Assembly (NCBI GenBank): GCA_023974075.1
Contig: JAMFTG010000204.1
Span: 72,001-136,000 of the forward strand
Length of the DNA: 64,000 nucleotides
Source of the DNA: Chaenocephalus aceratus
Lineage: Eukaryota > Chordata > Actinopteri > Perciformes > Channichthyidae
Direction: 5' to 3'
Under the pieces are notes generated by a model. The model worked only from the letters and a program-made list of their open reading frames with translations, was not told where the DNA came from and searched no databases. The stretch's first letter is position 1; each line of letters begins with the position of its first letter. The translations under genes and the position numbers were made by a program. Of this stretch, positions 35,335 through 45,642 are shown piece after piece.

Positions 35335-35950
35335 TGCCCCTGTTCCACCAAACAAGATCCGGTTCAAGATCCGTTCTTGTGCTTTTCTTGTGCTTTTCTG
35401 GTGCTGAACCGGTTCTTCTCTGTAGCACCACTTGTGTTTCCACCGCTCAGAGCCTGAGTGAAGCTCCAGTGAAGCTGCGTCATTGCGTCATCGTTCGTGT
35501 CATCACGTAAACATTTACGTGCCTTCTTATGACACCCACACGGCGCGGAAATCCCTCATATCGACAGCGTTAACGTTCGTTGCCATGGAGATACATGCTG
35601 TCTAGCATTAGCATGCTAGATCTATCGTTTGTTTACTTGCAAGCTCAGTAGCTCTAGTAGGCCAGCTTTAGCTTTGTTGTTATTTAACTTTTTATTTTGT
35701 ATTATATTTTTTATTATATCATAACTTAGTACTTTTTTGAATGCATGTAACATATGTAACATATGTAACATTAAGCTTTCTGTGGCTCTTTTTCCTGCTG
35801 TAACTACACATATGCCCCTTCCGTGGGACTAATAAAGGTATTCTGATTCTTATTCACTGGCATCCATCCTGGCTCCTAGTTGTCTGTGTTGCTGATCAGA
35901 ATTCGCGGCATTTTGTTGTAGTTGATTAGGTTAATCCCGCTCTCCGACGT
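35335..35950. mobile_element. Harbinger-like element, truncated copy
   Basis: The left end taatgcccctgttccacc matches the right end of the element at 3648-4429 read on the other strand, and the interior continues in parallel, including the ggactaataaagg tail near 35826. Similarity stops near 35950 (ctccgacgtcat), so the last 170 bp or so are lost. The minisatellite border on its left is also shared with the 4465-4700 site. Confidence 0.8.
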
Positions 35951-35954
35951 CATT

Positions 35955-36020
35955 TCAAACCTTTATTTATACAGATAAATCCCATTGAGATCATTGATCT
36001 CTTTTTCAAGGGAGACCTGC
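35955..36020 (-). repeat. retroposon 3' tail, minus orientation
   Basis: Read on the minus strand, gagatcaatgatctcaatgg and then taaataaagg form a common fish LINE/SINE tail like the one at 16085-16155. It abuts the truncated Harbinger-like element. Confidence 0.55.
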
Positions 36021-36149
36021 TCAAGTAGTTCCACATGAAACATAACAACATAAATAGAACAACAAAAGGACATCATACAGCATTATATCATTATATAGGC
36101 CTGTCCTTAAATAATGCAGACATTTCTCTGTTTGGTGCAGATGGCATCT

Positions 36150-36740
36150 TGGTTTCTATTCTCACCATCTTGGTTTCTAGTCGTCACCATCTTTGTTTCT
36201 GGTCGTCACCATCTTGGTTTCTAGTCGTCACCATCTTGGTTTCTGGTCATCAACATGTTGGTTTCTATTCATCACCATCTTGGTTTGTAGTCGTAAACAT
36301 CTTGGTTTGTAGTCGTCACCATCTTGGTTTGTAGTCATCACCATCTTGGTTTGTAGTCGTCACCATCTTGGTTTGTAGTCATCACCATCTTGGTTTGTAG
36401 TCATCACCATCTTGGTTTGTAGTCGTCACCATCTTGGTTTGTAGTCGTCACCATCTTGGTTTGTAGTCGTCACCATCTTGGTTTGTAGTCATCACCATCT
36501 TGGCTTGTAGTCATCACCATCTTGGTTTGAAGTCATCACCATCTTGGCTTGTAGTCATCACCATCTTGGTTTGTAGTCATCACCATCTTGGCTTGTAGTC
36601 ATCACCTACTTGGTTTGTAGTCGTCACCATGTTGGTATTTGATCGTCAACATCTAAGTTTTTGGCCGTTAACATCCTGTTTTTTTTCTTCAACATCTTAG
36701 TAATTGGTCCTCACCATGTTGGCTTTTGGTCGTCAACATT
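36150..36740 (+). repeat. 22-bp minisatellite, second array
   Basis: The same unit as 30303-35276, but dominated by the variant ttggtttgtagtcatcacc from 36280 on. It starts after the same 60-bp anchor (ggcctgtccttaaa ... gcagatggcatc). The same ttgtagtc variant zone occurs at 50180-50400, which is where the tandem duplication boundary lies. Confidence 0.97.
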
Positions 36741-36744
36741 ATCA

Positions 36745-37100
36745 CAATATATTTACTTTCTGTTTTATTTGGAAATCCATGTTTGTTCCTGGCTGTTGGC
36801 CCCTTGATCCCTCCTCTTGTTTGTTGAGGTTGAGTTTTTCTTTGTTTATTCTTAGTTATAAGGTTTTTATAAATTAAAGCTGGCTTTTCGTTGAACCTTC
36901 GGAGATCTTGTTGTGACTGCTCTTGGGTCCACCTTCTTGCCAAACCGCGATGAACAAATAAGTACGAACCAACAAAAAAATGGCCGTGTTAGGTGCTGGA
37001 GCTGAAGCCGGGCTGGAGATGGCAGGATGTTAAAATGACATCTTATCATCTGCCCAGAGAATTCTCCAAAGACTCTTCTGTCTGGTTTGTCCGGTGGAGA
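36745..37100. other. uncharacterised, minisatellite to promoter
   Basis: Unique sequence between the array end and the OR promoter arm. A minus-strand 84-codon frame (36689-36943, Gln/Lys-rich) shows no motif. Repeated exactly at 50525-50880 in unit 2. Confidence 0.4.
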
Positions 37101-37403
37101 ATCATCTGGTGGTGAAACCCTGAGTTACAGAAGGAGGATCCCTGAAGGATGACGTCAGTGAGCTGCAGACAGAAGGTAAAAGCAGCAGCTCAGAGTTTCA
37201 GCTCAGTGAGGAGAGCAGCCCCTCACACACTCTGGATCTCTGTATTATACACATTGATATAGGATGTTCAGTTTGGATCATCTGTCTTATGTGTTCTCAT
37301 GATGAGGAACATGTGTTCACTGTTATTGCCATGTTTAAAGTGACATCTCCATCCAGGTAATGCACTGCTCGTGTTGTGATGCTTGAAGAACCACAGGAGG
37401 ATC
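37100..37403 (+). promoter_or_regulatory. OR promoter arm (plus orientation)
   Basis: This is nearly identical, inverted, to 45643-45945 and 29900-30200. TGACGTCA at 37150-37157 and a TATA-like tattata near 37240 are present. Donor-like agaaggtaaaag (near 37170) and catccaggtaatg (near 37350) could end a non-coding first exon. Transcription start is not known. Confidence 0.55.
37150..37157. promoter_or_regulatory. palindromic CRE-like site TGACGTCA
   Basis: A perfect 8-bp CRE about 250 bp upstream of the receptor ATG. It is conserved in all mirrored copies. Confidence 0.5.
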
Positions 37404-38342
37404 ATGGTGAACTCTACTCACATTTCATATTTCACTATGGTGTCCTACTTCGACACAGGTGTTTTGAAATACCTTTATTTCCTGATCATTCTTGCTTTGT
37501 ATATTTGTATTATAGGTGCCAACGTGTTGCTGATTGTGGTTATCTGTGTGAACAGGAGCTTACATGAACCCATGTACCTTTTTCTGTGCAGCCTGTTTGT
37601 AAATGAACTGTGTGGTAGTACAGGGTTGTTTCCATTCCTTCTGGTTCAGGTCCTCTCTGACATCCACACTGTCTCTGCTCCGCTCTGCTTCCTGCAGGTT
37701 TTCTCTTTGCATACATATGTTTCTGTGGAATTCATTAATTTAGCCGTCATGTCTTATGACAGATATCTTGCTATCTGTTATCCTCTGCAATATAACACAC
37801 GTATGACGTTTAAAAAGGTTGCAATGCTTATAACAATGACATGGTTATTGCCTTTCATTGCAATTTGGATTCTAATATCACTGAGTGTGTCTTTGCAGCT
37901 GTGTGGGAACATCATTAACAAAGTTTACTGTGATAACTACTCCATTGTTAAGCTGGCCTGCTCTGACACTACAGTCAATAATGTGTATGGTCTCATCTTT
38001 ACTTTTTTCATAATCATGATTCCTGTGTCTCTGATCGTGTACTCGTACATGAGGATCCTCAGAGTGTGTTTCTCTGGCTGTAAGCAGAGCAGACAGAAAG
38101 CTGTCAGCACCTGCACCCCTCACCTCGCTTCCCTCATCAACTTCTCATTCGGGGCTTTTTTTGAAGTATCACAGAGCAGGTTTAATATGAGCGGTGTACC
38201 CAACATGTTGAGAATGTTTTTATCATTATATGCCCTCACTTGTCAGCCTCTCTTCAGCCCTATGATGTACGGCCTCAACATGTCCAAGATATACATCCTG
38301 TGTAAAAATCTGCTGCTATTTGGGGTTAGGAATAACTTCTAA
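37404..38342 (+). CDS. olfactory receptor, intact, 312 aa
   Basis: A teleost odorant GPCR. The start at 37404 (MVNSTHISYF) matches all paralogues; the in-frame TTG at 37383 is not used. Asn3-Ser-Thr is a glycosylation site. GAN at 38-40 marks TM1, LHEPMYLFLCSL 53-64, Cys95 the TM3 disulphide, MSYDRYLAICYPL 116-128 the DRY-type motif, extra cysteines at 167, 176 and 186 the ECL2, KAVSTCTPHL the TM6 entry, and PMMYGLNMSKI TM7. It is uninterrupted and of normal length. It is the plus-strand partner of the damaged minus-strand receptor in the module. The protein is identical to that of 51182-52120. Confidence 0.95.
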   Translation: MVNSTHISYFTMVSYFDTGVLKYLYFLIILALYICIIGANVLLIVVICVNRSLHEPMYLFLCSLFVNELCGSTGLFPFLLVQVLSDIHTVSAPLCFLQVFSLHTYVSVEFINLAVMSYDRYLAICYPLQYNTRMTFKKVAMLITMTWLLPFIAIWILISLSVSLQLCGNIINKVYCDNYSIVKLACSDTTVNNVYGLIFTFFIIMIPVSLIVYSYMRILRVCFSGCKQSRQKAVSTCTPHLASLINFSFGAFFEVSQSRFNMSGVPNMLRMFLSLYALTCQPLFSPMMYGLNMSKIYILCKNLLLFGVRNNF

Positions 38343-39675
38343 CAGATGAGTTCAGTTTGAGTCAGAACAGGAGTTATAAATGTTGTCTCTAAAGGTCTGA
38401 CCTTCTTCAGAAAGTGACCACAATCTGTTGCTGCAGTCACTGAAAGCTCTTCTTCTACACGTTGTACGGTCTAAAATTATAATGTATTGGGGTGATTTAG
38501 AAACTGGTTTGACAGTGTCCATTGAGCATGAATGAAGTCAGTAAAGACTTTCTCCGACCACATGAACTTAATAAAGTGAATCTGAGTGAAAGCAGCAGAA
38601 CGACTGTTCTCCAGTTTCTCTCCTCACAACCAAACTGCCTTTTCTATTACATTGACAGGAAACACATTCCCCTAATCTTATACTGACGGATCACAAATAC
38701 AATTTACATTTTGAAGTGGTTCCTTTTGAACGTTCCAATCAGGATAAAGTATAATTCTTTACTTCTTTATTTCATCTCCTGATATTGTTACTGCCTTCTA
38801 AAACTTTAAAAACTCTGTTGTGAAACACTTTGCATTATACACCTTTCTATATTTAATTGATGATTTAACAGGCTGCTATTTCAAGACGTATGTGTTCATG
38901 TACTTTAAATACTGCTGCTGCTTATTATTTTGTTACCATGAATGTGTACTTAGTTTATTTAATATGTAAGTGTACTCACTCTATATCTGCCTTTGTATCT
39001 GCACTGTCCCTTTGCTGTACATTTTCTGATTGGACAAATAAAGGATTTCTGATTCTAATTCTGATTAAAAGCTAAATGATCTGAAATCGTGTAACCTCTG
39101 CACTCACACAAAAATGTATGGAACAAAATGTTGAAGTTCATTAATCTCAATTGAGTAGAAATAAAGTGAACTAAATAAGGGGACAGAATACGTTGCCTTT
39201 ATAAATGAGATCGACCTGCCTACCTTTATCAGGTTATTATTATCTTAAATTATAACTGTCCATCTGGTCCAATTTGATCAGATTAAATTGATTTAAATTT
39301 CCACATTTGCAAGTTTGGGATTTTTGGCTCTTTACAATCTGAACAGCATTCAAAGATTCAAAGCCGTTATCCTGATATTCACAGCAGCTACAGCAGGGAT
39401 GGGCAAATGGCAGCCCTGAGATTAATTTATAAACAACATAATTAATAAAAAAAGTAGTTACTGTAGTACTAATACCGTCCACTAAACTCCTAGTTACGTC
39501 GCGAGCTGTGTACATGATTTCGTTCGGCAGCCAAATACCGCAAAATAATCTGTGACGCGTTTGTGTGAATTGTGTTTGTTTCCCGGGTAAACCCTCACAA
39601 GAAACTGCGAAATTGTGATTTTATATTCTACTAAAACTGAATCAAACCATAAACAAGGTGGCCTGTTGGGATTAC

Positions 39676-39706
<31 letters not shown>

Positions 39707-39780
39707 TGCATTATTTGATCCCACTTTATGCTTTGCTCTTGCTGCTTGTTTTACACTGATTTTATATCTTATTTTTTACT
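38343..39780. other. OR 3' flank and intergenic DNA
   Basis: The first 60 bp match the flank at 16288 and define the empty site of the hAT there. A retroposon tail (caaataaaggatttctgatt) lies at 39028-39066 and an AT run at 39677-39710. Minus-strand frames of 76-91 codons at 39240-39724 have no motif. An equivalent stretch is 52121-53550 in unit 2. Confidence 0.5.
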
Positions 39781-39848
39781 GATGTAAAGCACTTTGAGCT
39801 GCAATCCCCTGTATGAAAGGTGCGATACAAATAAAGTTATTATTATTC
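39781..39848 (+). repeat. L2/CR1-type LINE 3' tail
   Basis: The phrase gtaaagcactttgagctgc followed by aggtgcgatacaaataaagt and ATT repeats is a typical fish LINE 3' end. A short insertion with no body upstream. Copied at 53552-53618. Confidence 0.7.
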
Positions 39849-40134
39849 GGATGGATGTTTCTGCCCCTCTGTTCATTCTCCATTTATCCTCCTCAATCTG
39901 CCTAGAAGTATTTTAATGTTGTAGCTGTTACTATAACCAATACTAATGCTAGGTTGATCCTTAGTTGATACTAATGGTTGGTTAAAAAATCCCGTTCAAA
40001 ACTTTCATCCAAACCATTCCCTCAATATCAATCAATCAATGTTTCAATCAATGTTTTTTTATAGCCCAATATCACAAATGTTACATTTGTCTCAGTGGTC
40101 TTCACAGTTTGTACAGAATATCAGTATGACAATA

Positions 40135-40494
40135 CGACACCCTCTGTCCTCAGACCCTCTGTCCTCAGACCCTCTGTCCTCAGACCCTCTGTCCTCAGTC
40201 CCTCTGTCCTTAGACCCTCTGTCCTCAGACCCTCTGTCCTTAGACCCTCTGTCCTCAGACCCTCTGTCCTTAGTCCCTCTGTCCTTAGACCTTCTTTCCT
40301 CAGACCCTCTGTCCTCAGACCCTCTGTCCTCAGACCCTCTGTCCTCAGATCCTCTGTCCTCAGTCCCTCTGTCCTCAGTCCCTCTGTCCTTAGACCCTCT
40401 GTCCTCAGACCCTCTGTCCTCAGACCCTCTGTCCTTATACCATCTGTCCTTAGACCCTCTGTCCTTAGACCCTCTGTCCTTAGACCCTCACATC
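40135..40494. repeat. 15-bp minisatellite in LINE 3' UTR, ~24 copies
   Basis: The unit cctctgtcctcagac, with ttagac and agtc variants, is perfectly phased. The same motif occurs once in the normal 3' end of this LINE family as I remember it, so it expanded in place. Fifteen is a multiple of three, giving false frames on both strands (RPSVL, GLRTE). Copied at 53906-54265. Confidence 0.95.
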
Positions 40495-40784
40495 GTACAA
40501 GGAAAAACTCCCGGAGAAAACCCACAGTTTAAGGGAACATGGGAGAAACCTCAAGGAGAGCAACAGAGGAGGGATCCCTCTCCCAGGACGGACAGACGTG
40601 CAATAGATGCCGTGTGTAAATTGAAAAGATAATACATTTGCAATATAGGTAGTCCAGATGTTTGGAAATGCATGTGTGTATAATAGGAAGATGAATCCAC
40701 GAGGATATCCATCCAGGACCGATGATCCAGGACCACAGCCACGACTCGCGATCCAGGACTCGCGATGCAGGACACAGGACCGCA

Positions 40785-41196
40785 TGTCAAGGAGTGAACT
40801 CTGAGGCATGGACTCAATTGTACGACTCAAACTCAGACTCGGATAGTGTTTCAAAATAAAGACTTTACTGGGATTTGCACAGTAATGAAAACAAGGGAAA
40901 CAAAAACACTCTTTCGAGGAAAACTAGAACGGTGATCGATAACATAGATCCGTGAGGAGTCCGTGAGGTAAGCAGGAACGTAGGTCATAGAGAGACAACG
41001 AACTGACAATGAACAGGAGGGAGCTAACACTATATATATACAGGTAAAGGGGACACAGGTGGAAACAATCAGGGCAGGGAAAACAATCAAGGACGCAGAA
41101 GACAGAAGGGGGCGGGGAGCGTGGAGGCCTGAAATGAGAGGGAGAATTAATTAAGGGAATAAACATAAAGCACATGCAGGACAAATGGACCTGACA
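40785..41196 (-). mobile_element. solo LTR of gypsy-like retrotransposon
   Basis: A 412-bp block that on the minus strand begins TGTCAGGTCC and ends CTTGACA, with a TATA-like tatatatatag and a late agtaaagtctttattttg. No internal element sequence and no second LTR lie nearby. Clear target duplication was not found. It sits in the LINE 3' UTR and is shared by both tandem units, so it predates the duplication. Confidence 0.7.
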
Positions 41197-41419
41197 AAAC
41201 TAACATAAAGAACACACTTTCACTATAAGTTTCTTGGACATGACACCACAGGATCATCCATGACTCCGGATCCCGGCGTATGTAGACACCAAAAAGAAAG
41301 ACATGTGGGGAAGCTGGGTTAATGGGAACATGAGAGGACACAGGTACAGACAGAGAGGAGGAAGAAGTAAGATGTCCCCCGACAAACTAAGCCTATATCA
41401 GCAAAACTAGGGGCTGAAT

Positions 41420-42563
41420 CTAATCAGCCCTAACTATAAGCTTTATCAAAAAGGAAGGTCTTAAGCGCACTCTTAGAAACGGATAGGGTGTCTGCCGCCC
41501 GAACACAAACTGGAAGCTGATTCCACAAATGTGGAGCTTGATGAGAAAAGGCTCTGGCTCCCATTGTACTTTTAGAGACTCTAGGAACAACCAACAACCT
41601 GCATTCTTGGAACGCAATGCCCTAGTAGGCCAGTAGGGTATAATGAGTTCTTTAAGGTAAGATGGCGCCTGCCCATTAAGGGCTTTGTAGGCGAGAAGAA
41701 GAATTTTAAATTCTATCCTGTATTCTATAGGGAGCCAGTGTAAGGCAGCCAGAACAGGAGTAATGTGGTCCCTTCTCCTAACTCTGGTTAGTACACGAGC
41801 CGCAGCATTTTGAATCAGCTGAAGCCACTTGACTGACTTCTTGGTACTTCCTGATAATAAAGAGTTACAATAATCCAGCCTAGAAGTAACAAATGCATGG
41901 ACTAGTTTCTCTGCATCGTTTTGAGGCAAGATATGCCTGATTTTTGCAATGTTACGTAGATGGAAGTAGGCGGTCCTTGAAATGGATTTTATGTGGGCGT
42001 TAAAGGATAAATCCTGATCAAATATAACACCAAGGTTCCTTACAGTCTCACTGGAGGCCAAATTAATGCCATCCATAGTTAGTATGTTTTTAGATAATTT
42101 GTTTCGTAGATTCTTTGGGCCAAGTACAATAACTTCAGTTTTGGTCATGTTTAACATCAAAGAGTTTAAGGTCATCCACGTTTTTAAGTCCTTGAGGCAG
42201 TCTTGAATTTTATTTAGATGATTAATTTCATCAGGCTTGATTGATAAATATAGTTGAGTATCATCCGCATAACAATGAAAGTTTACAGAATGATTCCTTA
42301 TAATATTGCCTCACGGAAGCATATATAATGTGAACAAAATAGGTCCGAACACTGAGCCCTGTGGCACTCCATGGCTAACTTTGGTTTGCGTGGAAGATTC
42401 ATCGTTGACACGTACAAACTGAGAGCGTTCAGATAGATAGGACCTAAACCAGCCTAAAGCAGTTCCCTGTATGCCCACTAAGTGCTCTAGTCTTTGCAAT
42501 AGGATATCATGGTCGATAGCATCAAATGCAGCACTGAGATCGAGCAGAACAAGAATAGAGTAG
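41420..42563 (-). pseudogene. L2 LINE ORF2 C-terminal half, broken
   Basis: On the minus strand the frame runs from [12 protein letters not shown] (near 42540) through [20 protein letters not shown] to a TGA at 42311-42313, then continues in the same frame with [10 protein letters not shown] and on into the thumb region (LGVIFDQDLSFNAHI, SRLDYCNSLLSG, LHWLPIEYRI). Near 41600 it slips frame, so the last 60 residues read out of register. It has one nonsense change and one frameshift and is not functional. Confidence 0.88.
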
Positions 42564-42908
42564 ATTTAAGTTAGTTAATAACGCGTTAACGCAAAAAAAA
42601 TTAACACCACTAATTATTTTAACGCGATTAACGCATGTGTATTTTTTGTCGTCGGCCGCCGCGTAGTTTCAGAGCGCACCGAGTTTAAAATACCATCTAC
42701 AAGCTGATGCTGACAGCCCCGCTCCTGCCGCCCGCTTGTGGCAGACCACACTTCCACGCTCACCGGCAGGCACCAACTGGCCATCGGGAGGACCGGGAGG
42801 GTGTGTGTATGTGTGGCGCGAGCGAGCAAGAGAGAGACCTTACGTGTATTGTTGTTGTTAGCATCTGGTGCTAGCTAGCTGCGCTAACGGATATAAGGAG
42901 ATGTTTAA

Positions 42909-43094
42909 ATGAAAACAGAGGAGCGACATTTCGCCACAACTGCGCCGAGCACCTCACTTTATGCAGGAAGCAGACAGCGGGACATTGTAGGAGAAGTCAG
43001 CACACTCAGCACGGATAGTGCGCGCAACATGATTGTAGCGTCCAGGCAGCTCCCGTTCGAGCATATGCCTTGAGCTGCACACAGCTCCAACGAT
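42909..43094 (+). pseudogene. hAT transposase fragment
   Basis: The frame from ATG 42909 reads STLSTDSARNMIVASRQL and then LPFEHMP, stop, AAHS. This fits the hAT transposase stretch where a D-x-A-x-N region is followed by a CAAHxL motif. Here the Cys codon of that motif is TGA. Catalytic and dimerisation regions on either side are missing. Confidence 0.6.
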
Positions 43095-43095
43095 C

Positions 43096-43100
43096 CATCA

Positions 43101-43131
<31 letters not shown>

Positions 43132-43165
43132 CACACACACACACACACACATACAAACACACACA
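43096..43165. repeat. (AC)n microsatellite
   Basis: An interrupted AC run inside the hAT-like element, with different length from the copy at 56875-56925. Confidence 0.95.
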
Positions 43166-43418
43166 CCATTTGTATTGTATTATTGTATGAGAGAGGTTCC
43201 AGGTTGAATTGAGGCGAATATTTGTAATGTTCAGAGGTTGTTGTGTTTCATATTCATGAGAATATTTGTCATTGTTCAAATAATAATAAACATTTGCATA
43301 AATCATATTTGTCCACTCATGAAAAATATTCCTCTAAAGTACATTTAGAACGGATCAAAAATGTGCGATTAATTTGCGATTAATCGCGAATAAATATTTT
43401 AATCAACTGACAGCCCTA

Positions 43419-43449
<31 letters not shown>

Positions 43450-44372
43450 GTATAAGCTAAGTATATTGTGTGTTCCACTGTAAGAGGAGCCTAGGCTTTC
43501 AGATTTTGATTGTAGCAGTTGTGAAAATTAAGATAAAGCTTCTGAATTTGTTGTGGTTATAATCCCGACTTTTGGAATATTTGAAAGGCCAATACTCTTG
43601 TACTCTTCAAAAAGTCTCTCAAAACTAACTCTGATTGTATGTGAAGCGTCTTTGAGCACTAGAACAAGCCCTATACAAATCCCATCTATTATTATTATAC
43701 AGATCCACATCTCTCCTCAGGGTGGACATTGCTGGCACACTCAGCTGAATGGTTTTGTTTTTATATTGCATTATTACTTGTATACACTTTAATAAACTCA
43801 TGTGTGGTCAGAGAAAGTCATTCAATAACTTTATTCATGCTCAATGGAACATTTCAAGTTGCATTTCAAAATATGTGCTAATACATTTTGATGAGATGGC
43901 TAACGTGTCTGGATTTCAGATCTTATTGCTTTGCTCCTTAACAATATGTGGAAGAAACATTCCTTAATTTGTTCATTTTTTTAACAGCAGATTCTTATCT
44001 TCTCTATTTGGGACACATTACAAGTTAGAGAATACGAAGGTGAACATATTGTCAACATATTGGGAACATAGTTGATATGAAGCTGCTCTGTGTCTGTTCA
44101 CAGCGAGGAGCTTCATTCAGCTTTAACTTCAGTTTCACTCCTAACGTCCGGACTCATGGACCTTTCAGGGTTCTCCTAAAATCACTGAGGCTGATATGAG
44201 AAGTGAAAAGCAAGAGAAGAAACCGAAAGAGAGAGCAGCATCAAGCTCAGCACATGTACAGCTGCACGTTTCATTTCATTCCTCTGCACACAGTGAACGA
44301 GACACGTCATTAGAGTTAATACTGCTGAAGTCAGGGTCCTTTCATTCTCTGTCTCTGCAATCTCTTGATGAC
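43450..44372. other. 3' flank of minus-strand OR; no gene
   Basis: Contains a LINE tail fragment (43640-43700) and OR-derived 3' sequence (gggacacattac near 44010). Plus-strand frames of 60-90 codons, including 44196-44468 which overlaps the antisense of the receptor, have no support. It is homologous to 24140-24650 plus 28610-28973. Confidence 0.5.
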
Positions 44373-45642
44373 CTACACTTCACCGTACAACAGGCGCTTA
44401 CATATGATGTGGATTTTAGACATCTTCAGCCCGTACAGGACTGGGGTAGAGAGAGGCTGGCATGTTAGAAAGTACAGGGATAATAAAATGTGCAGCATGT
44501 TGGGAACACTGCTCATATCAAACCTGCTCTGTAATATCTGGAAAAAACTTCCAAAGGAGAAGTTAAGCAAGGAAGCGAGGTGAGGTGTGCAGGTACTGAG
44601 AGCTTTCTGTCTGGTCTGTTTGGAGCCAGAGAAACACACTCTGAGGATCCTCATGTACGTGTAGAGGATTAAAAGCAGAGGAATGATGATGGAGATGACT
44701 GTGTAAAAGAGCCCATAAATGTTATTGACCCTGGTGTCAGAGCAGGCCAGCTTAACAATGGAGTAATTCCCACAGTACACTGTATCGAGTATGTTCCCAC
44801 ACAGCGTTAAAGACACACTTAAGGATATCAGAACAACAATTGCAAGAAAAGGGAACAACCATGACACTGCAATAAGAAAAGAAGCTTTGTTAGAAGTCAT
44901 ATATGTGTTATATTGCAGAGGATAACAGATAGCAAGATATCTGTCATAAGACATGACGGCTAAATTAGTAAATTCCACACTTCCATATGTAAACAAGCAG
45001 AAAACCTGCAGGAAGCAGAGCGGAGCAGAGACAGTGTGAATGTCAGAGAGGACCTGAACCAGAAGGAATGGAAACAACCCTGTACTACCATACAGTTCAT
45101 TTACAAACAGGCTGCACAGAAAAAGGTACATAGGTTCATGTAAGCTCCTGTTCACACAGATAACCACAATCAGCAACACGTTGGCACCTAAAATACAAAA
45201 ATACAAAGCAAGAATGATCAGGAAATAAAGGTATTTAAAAAAACCTGTGTCGAAGTATGCAGTCAGTATCCTGGCTCCAAAATGGTGGAATGAGCTCCCC
45301 ATTGAAATCAGGACCGCAGAAAGCTTACACACCTTCCGGCGCAGACTGAAAACTCATCTCTTTCGACTCCACTTCGAGCGATAGAATGACTAACAAAGAA
45401 CTGCTAACAGAGCACTTATATACTAATAAAAGACTGGCTTATCTAAAGCCAGTTGAGTTGCACTTGAAACGATTGGCTCTTTGAAACCTTATGTACTTAT
45501 ATGATTCTGTTTTCTTCAAGGTTGTGTCTTCCTGGTCGAATGTACTTATTGTAAGTCGCTTTGGATAAAAGCGTCAGCTAAATGCAATGTAATGTAATGT
45601 AATGTAATGTATAAAATAGGAAGCTTCTGTAGAGTTCACCAT
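44373..45642 (-). pseudogene. olfactory receptor interrupted by L2 insertion
   Basis: A 308-residue-subfamily OR. The original ATG is at 45642 (MVNSTEASYF), but a 341-bp L2 fragment (45270-45610) sits after codon 10. From there the receptor is open to KRLLYGEV, with all TM marks (LHEPMYLFLCSL, MSYDRYLAICYPL, KALSTCTPHL). An ATG at 45332 inside the antisense L2 is in frame and gives a 319-residue chimera: 21 L2-derived residues (MCKLSAVLISMG...) then ILTAYF onward. The Asn3 glycosylation site is lost. It may be dead or may make an altered receptor; sequence alone cannot decide. Confidence 0.85.
45270..45610 (+). mobile_element. 5'-truncated L2 (UnaL2-type) insertion
   Basis: It starts inside the last codons of an L2 ORF2 (NELPIEIRTAESLHTF ... 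HFER, stop at 45382-45384). Near the 3' end is the hairpin CGCTTT-GGATA-AAAGCG (45558-45574), the stem-loop with a GGATA loop known as the recognition element of UnaL2-type LINEs. It ends in repeats of the tgtaa type. The target is continuous in the copy at 28974. A short gtat at both ends may be the target duplication. Confidence 0.92.

Larger units (their letters stand above)
40025..42563 (-). mobile_element. L2 LINE on minus strand, 5'-truncated
   Basis: The 3' end lies at the left (tcaatcaatcaatg near 40027, then tatagcccaatatcacaaat), followed rightwards by the 3' UTR (40500-40784), an inserted LTR (40785-41196), more UTR, and ORF2 from about 41420 to 42563. The 5' end is truncated inside the reverse transcriptase at 42563, where a hAT-like element abuts. 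The protein is the same family as 6760-8925. The whole block is repeated at 53796-56334. Confidence 0.85.
42564..43420 (+). mobile_element. hAT-like element with transposase scrap
   Basis: The right end reads tcaactgacagccct, matching the terminus at 24020-24094. The left part has the paired words aataacgcgttaacgc and ttaacgcgattaacgc usual for this family. The left terminal repeat is not clear. It encloses a transposase fragment (42909-43094) and an AC repeat. Copied at 56335-57178. Confidence 0.6.

Noticed and set aside
30473..35510. Many hydrophobic frames of 60-180 codons (SSPSWFLVVTILVS type) that look like membrane proteins
   Set aside because: The 22-bp unit has a 66-bp reading period without stops. 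Frames appear and vanish with single-unit changes and have no conserved start or end.
36689..36943. Gln/Lys-rich 84-codon minus-strand frame, repeated at 50467-50721
   Set aside because: Its conservation is explained by the recent tandem duplication. No motif was seen.
40135..40494. CRISPR-like direct repeat array
   Set aside because: Repeats abut with no spacers, and the context is a vertebrate LINE. The same reasoning applies to the 22-bp and 72-bp arrays.
40039..40632. Frames on both strands through the 15-bp repeat
   Set aside because: The repeat lies in the 3' UTR of a minus-strand LINE, and the period of 15 is divisible by three, which explains the open frames.
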